The notes beneath the pieces are model-generated. The model had not been told where the DNA came from. It saw nothing but the letters and a program-made list of their open reading frames with translations, and searched no databases. Positions 17,126 to 23,810 of a DNA stretch of 64,000 nt are shown here, piece after piece (within the stretch, counting starts at the first letter, position 1; every line of letters begins with the position of its first letter). Source of the stretch: QVMG01 sp032073245 (GTDB lineage: Bacteria > Bacteroidota > Bacteroidia > Bacteroidales > Tannerellaceae); assembly GCA_032073245.1 (NCBI GenBank), contig DAMANX010000008.1:1-64000 (forward strand), written 5' to 3'. The position numbers and the translations under genes were made by a program.

Positions 17126-18343
17126 TTATATTCCTCTACCTTTCTTTGGTGTGGGTGGGATAGGTTTGATATGTGGTTTTATCGCATGCTGGATTTTGTC
17201 GAATTGTTGTTTGAACCAGTCGAGGATATTTTGTCCGTTGATAGATAGTTTCAGCCTGTCAGAGTCTTTGCTTTCCTTAAATAGCTGTAATTTGGCTTCC
17301 TGTACGTTGAATGATTGGTCATGTTCAGGCGAATAGAGCTTGCCTGTGAAAGATAAAGGTTCGCCCTTAAATAGCTGCTTAATAGTCTCTATCGTCAATT
17401 CGATACCCTTGCATAGCTGGGCTATCCGTAAACGTTCAGGCAAATGCGGAAATACATCGAATAGCAAATTTATATCGTCCTGCGCCTTATATGGCTCGTA
17501 ATCCTGTTTGAGCTGTTCTATGCGGGTTTTAAGGTCGGAGATTTCCGTTTCTTTCTGCTGGGTATATTCGTGCATATTCAGGAACTTCTCCCGTGCTTCA
17601 TCTTTACGGTCATACATATCCCGTACTTTCTCGTAAACCTCCTGCTTTTCTTCTTCGAGATAACCAATACTCTCTTTCAGTTCCTCGTTCTGTGCGTGTA
17701 AATCCCGATAGTATTGGGGTGTGGATATATGCCTCGCCTCCGAGCCTTTGATACCCCGTTCCAATCCGTATTTCCGCATTTTTTCAGCGTATGTGTCCTG
17801 AAACCGTTCCAGATTTTCTCGTGTCATCACGTCATCGGCACATAGCCGGACGGCATCTTTTGGCTTCTTCCGGTATTTCTTCTTGCCGTTGCTCTCTTCC
17901 TGCTTTGCTTTTCTTCTTTCACCGGAAACGATAGGAACGACCGTTGCGTGGATATGTGGCGTTTTCTCGTCCAGATGCAGGACGGCGGAAACTACGTTTT
18001 CTTTCCCGAACGTATCCTGTAACCACTCGATATTATCCCGGCACCATTCGTCGAGCTTCCCGGTCAACTGTATGCGCTGCATATCTTCGGGAGTACCCGA
18101 CAGCATGACCTGTAACGCCCGTACCTGATTCTCCCTGATTTTGCGGGTTATCCCTGCATGCTCTATCCGGTGTTGTATCGACTGTGTACGGTTCTCTACT
18201 CCGTCCGGGAACGTAATAAACTCTTTGTTGAGTTCCTTTCGCTCCGGATCGGCGTTGCCCGGCTGTACCGTCCGTTCTATATGCGCCGTTGTCCGGGCAT
18301 CGTTGCCTTTCGGCTTCTGTATATGTAATACGACAAATCCCAT
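17126..18343 (-). CDS. MobV family relaxase (plasmid mobilization protein)
   Basis: A 405-residue relaxase of the MobV (Pre/Mob) family, which nicks DNA at oriT and leads the strand into a recipient through a helper conjugation system. The N-terminus MGFVVLHIQKPKGND and the metal-binding motif HLDEKTPHIHATVVPI (H123, H130, H132) are diagnostic. A long coiled coil rich in E and K follows (about residues 205-275), then a C-terminal region ending in basic PPTPKKGRGI. The length is normal. No conjugation genes are present, so transfer would depend on a helper element. An oriT-like set of hairpins lies just upstream at 18382-18502. This gene seems intact even though the integrase next to it is broken. 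Confidence 0.95.
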   Translation of the reverse strand: MGFVVLHIQKPKGNDARTTAHIERTVQPGNADPERKELNKEFITFPDGVENRTQSIQHRIEHAGITRKIRENQVRALQVMLSGTPEDMQRIQLTGKLDEWCRDNIEWLQDTFGKENVVSAVLHLDEKTPHIHATVVPIVSGERRKAKQEESNGKKKYRKKPKDAVRLCADDVMTRENLERFQDTYAEKMRKYGLERGIKGSEARHISTPQYYRDLHAQNEELKESIGYLEEEKQEVYEKVRDMYDRKDEAREKFLNMHEYTQQKETEISDLKTRIEQLKQDYEPYKAQDDINLLFDVFPHLPERLRIAQLCKGIELTIETIKQLFKGEPLSFTGKLYSPEHDQSFNVQEAKLQLFKESKDSDRLKLSINGQNILDWFKQQFDKIQHAIKPHIKPIPPTPKKGRGI

Positions 18344-18381
18344 TTTGAGGTAAATTTTAAGTTGATAATTTGCCGTGATAA

Positions 18382-18502
18382 ACCGCTTCGGCGGTGGCGG
18401 TCGAAAGACCGCTTTAGGGTGTCCAGAGGGTTTACCCTTTGGCTTATTGGGGCATTTTTAGCAGTAGTGAAACGAATGCGTTAAGAAAATGCCCTAATAA
18501 GC
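18382..18502. other. Candidate origin of transfer (oriT) upstream of mob
   Basis: A run of hairpins: ACCGC-TTCG-GCGGT (18382-18395), GCGGTC-GAAA-GACCGC (18397-18412), CCAGAGGG-TTTA-CCCTTTGG (18423-18442), then a 17-bp inverted repeat (18442-18458 and 18486-18502, one mismatch). In the loop of the last, TGCG|TTA (18477-18483) resembles the TGTG|TTA nick region known for MobV plasmids such as pMV158. Position and structure fit an oriT; the nick is inferred. Confidence 0.55.
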
Positions 18503-18559
18503 TACGGCTTTTCTTTAAAAGCCCTTCGGGGTCGCTGCGGTTAAACTCTGATAGCAGCA

Positions 18560-18588
18560 ATACCCGCTACAATAAATATAGCGGGTAT
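18560..18588 (-). terminator. Hairpin after the integrase remnant
   Basis: ATACCCGCTA (18560-18569) and TAGCGGGTAT (18579-18588) form a 10-bp perfect stem with a 9-base loop, 15 bp past the integrase stop. There is no clear T-tract, so it may be a terminator or part of the mob control region. Confidence 0.45.
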
Positions 18589-18603
18589 AGCGTGCCGACA
18601 GGT

Positions 18604-19836
18604 TTAGATAGCTTCACAAATATTCTTCTCCATACCCTCCAACTTATGCGACAGGGTTTCCATATCCCGGCTTATCTTTTGGTTAGTTATCCGAGCGTAT
18701 ATCTGCGTGGTCTTAATATTCGTGTGTCCGAGAATACGACTCACGGTTTCGATAGGTACGCCGTGCGATAACAGGATAGTCGTAGCCGCGGAATGGCGTG
18801 CTACGTGATAGGTCAGTCGTGTCTTGATACCGCACTGCTTGCCTATCTTTTTCAATTTCTCGTTGCAACTGCTGTTGCTCGGAACGGGGAAAACACGGTT
18901 ATCGCCCGTTAAGCCTTTGTATTTCTCTATTATCCGCTTGGGAACGTCCAATAGCCGGATATTGGAATCGGTATTGGTTTTCCGTCTGCGGGTAATGATC
19001 CACAGGTTGCCGTCGAAGAAGGTTTACAGGTTGTCGGTGGTGAGTTTTTTCACATCCGCATACGACAAACCGGTGAAAACAGAAAAGACGAAAAGGTCGC
19101 GCACCAGTTCGTATGTTTTGTTTTTCATCGGAGCCTCGATAAGTGTTTGTATCTCTTCTTCCGTGAGATATCCCCTGTCCACGCTTTCGGGGCTGTTGAT
19201 ATATCCGGCGAATGGATTGAACGGCAATAATCCGGTATTCCGTGCGATAGAAATAATATGCTTCAATACAATCATATATCCCCACACGGTATTGGTACGG
19301 CATTTCTTTTCCTCCCGCAGGAAGTATTCGAAATCGTTGATAAACGTTAGGCTTAATTCTTTGAGCGGTATATCCTCTCTGTGATAAGTAGAGGGAAGAA
19401 ACTCCCGGATATGTTTACAGACGGTACGATAGCGGGCGAAAGTACCCTGCGCCCGGCTATAACCGACTTTCTTCTCAAACTCGGCATTGTGCTGCTCGAA
19501 TAGCTTTAACAACGTTTCCTGCTTTACCCCGATTCCGAGATAGGTGTTTTTCAACTTGGTGGCGGTAACATAGCCGTCTGTCTGCATCAGTTCCTGATAG
19601 CGGCGGTTTACATCCACGCGGATACGGTCTATGGCGCGGTTGATTTTTTGTGCTTCCGCACTCTTTCCCGGTGCGCGGTTATTCTTCACATCCCACAAAT
19701 GGAGCGGAATGTCCATTTTACAGCTGAACTGTTTAACCTCGCCGTCCACTGTAATACGGCACATCAAAGGCAGGTTTCCGTTGGGTTTCTCACTGCCTTT
19801 CTTCACGTAAAATAATACTTTGAATGTTGACCTCAT
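18604..19836 (-). pseudogene. Tyrosine recombinase/integrase interrupted by one in-frame stop codon
   Basis: Read from the ATG at 19834-19836, the gene encodes a Bacteroidetes-type phage integrase. An arm-binding N-terminal part comes first (FKVLFYVKKGSEKPNGNLPL), then an SAM-like core-binding domain (EKKVGYSRAQGTFARYRTVC), then the start of the catalytic domain (LFVFSVFTGLSYADVKKLTTDNL). A TAA at 19024-19026 stops it after 270 residues. The same frame continues without any shift for 140 more codons and carries the rest of the catalytic domain: HVARHSAATT (the H-x-x-R box) and LGHTNIKTTQIYARI (catalytic Tyr). One base change of a CAA (Gln) codon to TAA explains the break. Intact length would be 410 aa, normal for the family. 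The short product lacks the H-x-x-R box and the tyrosine, so the island should no longer be able to excise by itself. Confidence 0.9.
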
Positions 19837-20203
19837 AACTCAATGCTTTTTCTGGTTACAAAATTAGTTATCATTGAGTTATCTGACGGTATGCAAAACT
19901 ACGCAAAGCACTGAATAAAAATCCATTAGCAAAGAATTTGCATCATTATCCAAGTAACGGGATAGTAACGAAACTCCTGCTGTGTTCTGCCTAAATATGC
20001 ATTTCTGCCTTTTGCATTATAAAGCAAAACAGAGCGTAACGAACGCTGGTTCAGCCAATTCGCTACACTCTGCTTAAAAATGCTTTCTGCTTATGAGTTT
20101 ATTTTAATATCGCAGCAAACCTTCAGATATTCTTCATTTAGATATTCTTCAACTTGATAATTTAATTAGAAGCGAATTGTCATTTTGATAAATCAGCAAT
20201 CGT
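19837..20203. other. Non-coding right border of the mobile island
   Basis: This 367-bp stretch has no gene. It includes the candidate attachment repeat AAGTAACG...TAGTAAC at 19952-19969, a hairpin with TTTTGC/GCAAAA arms near 20015-20032, a small AGCGT/ACGCT hairpin near 20033-20047, and several scattered TTCTGC words. The part beyond about 19970 is probably already chromosome. Confidence 0.45.
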
Positions 20204-21622
20204 CTATATTTTCTTTTTCAAAGAGAAATTGAAGGAAGCTCCTTTCCCTGGGGAACTTTGTACGGATATCTGTCCTTTATGGAAAAGAACACCGTTTTTT
20301 ACTATGGCTAATCCTAATCCGGTGCCGCCCATTTTACGGCTGCGTCCTTTGTCTACACGATAAAATCGTTCGAATATACGTGATAGGTGTTCAGCATCAA
20401 TACCCACTCCATTATCTGAAAAACTAAAGTAATAAAACTCTGAATCCTCACGTAAGGAGGTTATAGTGATATGGCTTCCCTCTCCAGCATAAGCAATCGT
20501 ATTATCGTAAAGATTACGAAAGATAGAATATAAGAGAGAATAATTTCCGTGGATAATAGGATTGCCCGAAATATTAATTTCAGATGTAATCTTTTTATCT
20601 CCCATTTCCTGCAAACATTCCGTTTCTATTTCAGTCAAAAGTTTGAGAATACTTATATCAGCCAATTCAAAGAGATCTGAAGCCTCATCCAGCCGGTTAA
20701 GAACAGATATATCCCGTAATAAATCTGTCAGGCGGGAACTTTGGGCATAGCAGCGTTCCAGAAAATAATCTTTTTTATCTTCTGTCAGATCAGGATTAGT
20801 CAGGATAGTCTCAAGATATCCCTGTATACTGCTTACCGGAGTCTTCAGTTCATGTGCTACATTCTGTGTTAATTGACGTTTTCTTCTTATTTCGTCTTCT
20901 TTTATAGCTTGTTGTTGGTGATATAATGTGATAATATTGTGGGATATATCACCCAGTTCATTATTGGAAAAGGTATATTCAACTTCCGGCAGTATTCCGT
21001 CTTCTACATTTCTGGCAAAATCACGTAATTTAGATATTGTTTTTCCAATGCTAAAAGTGAAACGTGAAAGAACAAAGAAGAAAAACAAAACCATAAAGCC
21101 CATAAAGTAAATGAAATCCTTGTTTATAGATAAAATATCTTTTACATAGGGATCATAAGGTAACGCCGATCGGTATATATAGCCATCCTTATTGCTGGCG
21201 GAATAAAAATAACGTCTACCGGTTGACCCGGAAGAACGGATAGCGAAACCTTCCTGGTTCTGGCGAGCCAGCCGTACTTCACTACGGTCATTATGATTAT
21301 CATATATATCGATACCTGTATTATCATAAATTACTTTACCGGACGGATCAATAATTGTAACACGTAAATCTTTTTGTGGGATTTCTTCAATAAATTGTCG
21401 GATGAGAAGATCAACGTTTTCTGTCAGTTGGTATCTATGATGAATTTGATAATTATAGTTGCTGAGGACGCTATTTAACTTTTCCTGTGCATATTCTCTT
21501 TCCCGTTGATACTGGAAAATAATAAAACAAATTGTAAAACCCAGAAAAATAGAAAATACAGACCAGAATAGCCCCTGACTAAAGGGAATTCTTTTTTTTC
21601 GTTCTTCTTTTATATTAACCAT
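20204..21622 (-). CDS. Membrane sensor histidine kinase
   Basis: A 472-residue PhoR/ResE-type sensor kinase. Membrane segment 1 (LFWSVFSIFLGFTICFIIF, about residues 18-36) and segment 2 (FIYFMGFMVLFFFFVLSRF, about 170-188) enclose a ~130-residue periplasmic sensor region. The linker contains HAMP-like DFARNVEDGILPEVEY. The phospho-accepting His lies in NVAHELKTPVSSIQGYLE (about residue 257). The ATP-binding domain has the N box FRNLYDNTIAYAGEG, the G1 box FSDNGVGID and the G2 box GGTGLGLAIVKN. It follows its response regulator by 14 bp and is read from the same transcript. The signal sensed cannot be told; the sensor domain shows no known fold signature. Confidence 0.94.
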   Translation of the reverse strand: MVNIKEERKKRIPFSQGLFWSVFSIFLGFTICFIIFQYQREREYAQEKLNSVLSNYNYQIHHRYQLTENVDLLIRQFIEEIPQKDLRVTIIDPSGKVIYDNTGIDIYDNHNDRSEVRLARQNQEGFAIRSSGSTGRRYFYSASNKDGYIYRSALPYDPYVKDILSINKDFIYFMGFMVLFFFFVLSRFTFSIGKTISKLRDFARNVEDGILPEVEYTFSNNELGDISHNIITLYHQQQAIKEDEIRRKRQLTQNVAHELKTPVSSIQGYLETILTNPDLTEDKKDYFLERCYAQSSRLTDLLRDISVLNRLDEASDLFELADISILKLLTEIETECLQEMGDKKITSEINISGNPIIHGNYSLLYSIFRNLYDNTIAYAGEGSHITITSLREDSEFYYFSFSDNGVGIDAEHLSRIFERFYRVDKGRSRKMGGTGLGLAIVKNGVLFHKGQISVQSSPGKGASFNFSLKKKI

Positions 21623-21636
21623 ACAGATCGTATCTG

Positions 21637-22323
21637 TTAGATTTCAAAACAATAACCAAAACCAAGGCGTGTTATGATGTTCTTACCATATTTCCCAATC
21701 TTTTTTCGAAGGCGGGTCATATTGACATCAATGGTACGGTCGAGCACATACACTTCTTCTTTCCATATACGGCCCAAGATATCCTCCCTGGAGAAAACAT
21801 TCCCCTTATTTTCGAGTAATAACTGAAGTATCTGAAATTCTTTCTTGGTAAGAGGTATTTCAATATCGTCAACACTTGCCTTGATTCGCTTAGTATCGAG
21901 GACTAAAGTATCGTATACCAATAGATTATTTTCCTCCGTATCATCTTTATTAGTTGTGCGGCGAAGGACTGCCTTAAGGCGGGCCATAACCTGCCGGATT
22001 GAAAATGGCTTGGAAATATAATCATCCGCACCCAGGTTGAAACCGGTTAACATATCATTTTCGGTATCTTTGGCTGTCAAAAAGATTATAGGGATATTGG
22101 CTGTTTTCTCTTGTTTTCGTAATAGGCTGGCCATTTTAAATCCCGACATTTCGCCCATCATTACATCCAGTAATAATAGTTGATAATTTGAAAGATCCTT
22201 TTTCAAAGCTTCCTCCGCACTATTTGCCGTATCAACTTCATAACCTTCAGTCTCCAGATTGAATTTAAGGATTTCGCATAGATCTTCCTCATCATCTACT
22301 ACAAGTATACGGTTTGTCGTCAT
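21637..22323 (-). CDS. OmpR/PhoB family response regulator
   Basis: Two-domain transcriptional regulator. The receiver domain (about residues 3-115) carries the acidic pocket VVDDEED, the phospho-accepting Asp in LLLLDVMMGEMSG, and the switch Thr and Lys in IFLTAKDTE and ISKPFS. The C-terminal winged helix (about 130-225) includes LTKKEFQILQLLLENKGNVF and DRTIDVNMTRLRKKIGKYG. I chose the ATG at 22321-22323 (MTTNRILVVDDEED) because the longer in-frame start at 22359 adds 12 non-conserved residues and almost reaches the CAAATGTA box at 22361-22368. It lies 14 bp upstream of the histidine kinase, as a two-gene operon. It is not the RprY type by sequence; target genes are unknown. Confidence 0.94.
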   Translation of the reverse strand: MTTNRILVVDDEEDLCEILKFNLETEGYEVDTANSAEEALKKDLSNYQLLLLDVMMGEMSGFKMASLLRKQEKTANIPIIFLTAKDTENDMLTGFNLGADDYISKPFSIRQVMARLKAVLRRTTNKDDTEENNLLVYDTLVLDTKRIKASVDDIEIPLTKKEFQILQLLLENKGNVFSREDILGRIWKEEVYVLDRTIDVNMTRLRKKIGKYGKNIITRLGFGYCFEI

Positions 22324-22360
22324 ATTGATGTTGTTTTTATAGATGTCTGTATAGTTCATA

Positions 22361-22368
22361 CAAATGTA
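22361..22368 (-). promoter_or_regulatory. -7 box of the two-component operon
   Basis: On the minus strand this reads TACATTTG, a full match to TAnnTTTG, 37 bp before the regulator start codon chosen here. A -33 box is not clear. Confidence 0.55.
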
Positions 22369-22520
22369 ATAATTATCAACAAAGGACGGGGATAGTTATT
22401 TCAGTAAAATGAAATAGGCGTTACAATTATGTTACAATAATATTGAAAAGTGTTTATGGAATTGTTGTAGTCAATGTATCTATAGAGAAACAAACAATTT
22501 AATACTTATAAATGTAAGAA

Positions 22521-22850
22521 ATGAAAAAATATAGAATCCAGATTTCATTGCTTTTAGTTTTGATGATTTTTCTTTTTATAGGATGTGTACAACAGGAAAA
22601 ACCATTAAAAGTTACAGGAAAAGTCCTTGATGCTGAAAGTGGCCTTGTTATCCCCGGATGTAGCGTTCGGATTCAAATGACAAGGGAGGGAACCATAACC
22701 GATGAGGATGGTAATTATTCAATCCAGGTAATAAAGGGGGCTTATTTATTTTATTCCTGTGAGGGATATGAAGCAGATGAAGTGGTTGTTACACAAGAAA
22801 AGATTAATATGCACTTACATCCCGAAAAATATATCTATTTTGAATTCTAA
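22521..22850 (+). CDS. Small lipoprotein with carboxypeptidase regulatory-like domain
   Basis: A 109-residue protein with a lipoprotein signal (IQISLLLVLMIFLFIGC, lipid-accepting Cys about residue 22). A single CarboxypepD_reg-like beta-sandwich follows: LKVTGKVLDAESGLVIPGC, the GTITDEDGNYSIQV turn and the strand LFYSCEGYEADEVVV. It ends in HLHPEKYIYFEF. This domain is usually the first part of TonB receptors, but here it stands alone on a lipid anchor, so it may be an accessory envelope protein. The gene is single and faces the tag gene, with a 22-bp palindrome array between them. It starts at the ATG at 22521. Confidence 0.85.
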   Translation: MKKYRIQISLLLVLMIFLFIGCVQQEKPLKVTGKVLDAESGLVIPGCSVRIQMTREGTITDEDGNYSIQVIKGAYLFYSCEGYEADEVVVTQEKINMHLHPEKYIYFEF

Positions 22851-22854
22851 ATAT

Positions 22855-22964
22855 TTTTCTCATCACATTGAGAAATTATTCTCATGCCGATGAGAAGAAA
22901 GTTTCATGCCGGTGAGAAAAAATTCTCATGGGCATGAGAATAAATTCTCACGCTCATGAGAAAG
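22855..22964. repeat. Array of five 22-bp palindromic units (TTCTCATG type)
   Basis: Five head-to-tail units of exactly 22 bp at 22855, 22877, 22899, 22921 and 22943. Each centres on an imperfect palindrome of the form TTCTCATG..CATGAGAA (units 2 and 4 are the best). A partial sixth half-unit, TTGAGAAA, follows. The array lies between two convergent genes. The same design with another sequence is at 50186-50295. Confidence 0.9.
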
Positions 22965-23034
22965 TTGAGAAAAAATACAAATATTGATGAATTTTAAGAT
23001 TTGTGCAGTGATCACTGTTTGACGTATTCGTCGA

Positions 23035-23604
23035 CTACTGTTTTTTAAAATGACAATCCGCAAGATGGTCATTAATATATCCGACAGCTTGTAGGTGTGC
23101 ATAACAGATTGTTGTGCCGAAGAATTTGAATCCCCGTTTCTTCATATCTTTCGATATTGCATCTGAGAGTGGTGTAGAGGCAGGGACTTCACTTAAAGTT
23201 TTCCAATGATTGATAATTGGTTTCCCATCAGGGAAGAATGACTTCATATAAGTGCAAAAACTACCAAACTCTTTTTGTATTTCAAGAAAACATCTGGCAT
23301 TAGAGATCGTAGCCTTTATTTTCAAACGATTACGTATAATATCAGGATTTAAAACCAATTCATCCACATCGTTATCAGTAAAGGCAGCTACTTTTTCTGC
23401 ATCAAAATTCGCAAAGGCTTTTCGGTATCCTTCCCGTTTACGTAAGATTGTAATCCAGCTAAGACCTGCCTGAGCACTTTCTAATACCAGAAATTCAAAC
23501 ATCGTTTTATCGTCATTCACCTCTTTACCCCATTCATTGTCGTGGTAATCTACATATAAGGGATCGATGCCGCACCAACCACAACGTTTGATTTCTTTAT
23601 TCAT
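23035..23604 (-). CDS. tag: DNA-3-methyladenine glycosylase I
   Basis: Base-excision repair enzyme that removes 3-methyladenine from alkylated DNA. It has the zinc-binding start KRCGWCGIDPLYVDYHDNEW, the substrate pocket segment LVLESAQAGLSWITILRKRE, the helix-hairpin-helix-like NPDIIRNRLKIKATISNA, and the C-terminal KKRGFKFFGTTICYAHLQAVG with GYINDHLADCH completing the zinc site. The length (189 aa) is normal. I start at the ATG at 23602-23604 (MNKEIKRCGWCG): a full -7 box at 23629-23636 on the minus strand excludes the longer start at 23631. The gene stands alone. Confidence 0.95.
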   Translation of the reverse strand: MNKEIKRCGWCGIDPLYVDYHDNEWGKEVNDDKTMFEFLVLESAQAGLSWITILRKREGYRKAFANFDAEKVAAFTDNDVDELVLNPDIIRNRLKIKATISNARCFLEIQKEFGSFCTYMKSFFPDGKPIINHWKTLSEVPASTPLSDAISKDMKKRGFKFFGTTICYAHLQAVGYINDHLADCHFKKQ

Positions 23605-23628
23605 GATACTAATTTGTTTTAACGAAAA

Positions 23629-23636
23629 CAAAGATA
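23629..23636 (-). promoter_or_regulatory. -7 box of tag
   Basis: On the minus strand this reads TATCTTTG, matching TAnnTTTG, 24 bp before the tag ATG. It fixes the short start of tag. Confidence 0.6.
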
Positions 23637-23748
23637 GAAAATAAAAGTAAAGGTTTATAAGGTCTCAAAAAAAGTCAATTAAAATGGCAATACCTATAAA
23701 TGATTAAATGTAACCATGAAGTGGAGTATTTATACCCATCTATGGTTA

Positions 23749-23779
23749 TTGATGTGTTTTCGATTTATGGTGACCTTTG
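23749..23779 (+). promoter_or_regulatory. Possible promoter of the TonB receptor operon
   Basis: TTG (23749-23751), a 20-bp spacer and GACCTTTG (23772-23779) resemble TTTG-N19-21-TAnnTTTG with one deviation in the -7 box. It lies inside the longest open frame of the receptor, which argues for a downstream start codon at 23811. Confidence 0.4.
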
Positions 23780-23810
23780 CAGTGTTTTTGAATACCTAAT
23801 TTATATTACA

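Larger units (their letters stand above)
14567..19969. mobile_element. Small mobilizable genomic island (integrase remnant, MobV relaxase, cargo)
   Basis: About 5.4 kb in which all genes read on the minus strand: a tyrosine integrase (broken), a MobV relaxase, a DnaJ-domain protein and a KilA-N protein. The integrase and mob genes are visibly richer in G+C than the chromosomal genes around them, while the DnaJ-domain gene is very AT-rich, so the parts have different origins. Candidate ends are the similar 18-bp repeats at 14567-14584 and 19952-19969 (15 of 18 bases equal). The layout, with integrase, mob and one or two cargo genes and no conjugation genes, fits the integrative mobilizable elements of Bacteroides. 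The exact borders are inferred. Confidence 0.7.

Noticed and set aside
18899..19303. Frameshift in the integrase, with a separate ORF across the break
   Set aside because: Both halves lie in the same frame (the distance is a multiple of three) and the protein continues logically across a single TAA. The crossing ORF is a shadow in another frame.
21637..22323. RprY/RprX two-component system
   Set aside because: The regulator differs from the RprY pattern that I recall for Bacteroides in both the receiver and linker parts, so a symbol is not justified.
22855..22964. CRISPR array
   Set aside because: Units are directly joined 22-bp palindromes with no unique spacers, and no cas genes are near. 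The same holds for 50186-50295.
23700..23810. Longer start of the TonB receptor at 23700 or 23742
   Set aside because: It would put an extra hydrophobic stretch before the signal peptide and overlap a promoter-like element; the TTG at 23811 gives a clean signal peptide. The ATG starts cannot be fully excluded.
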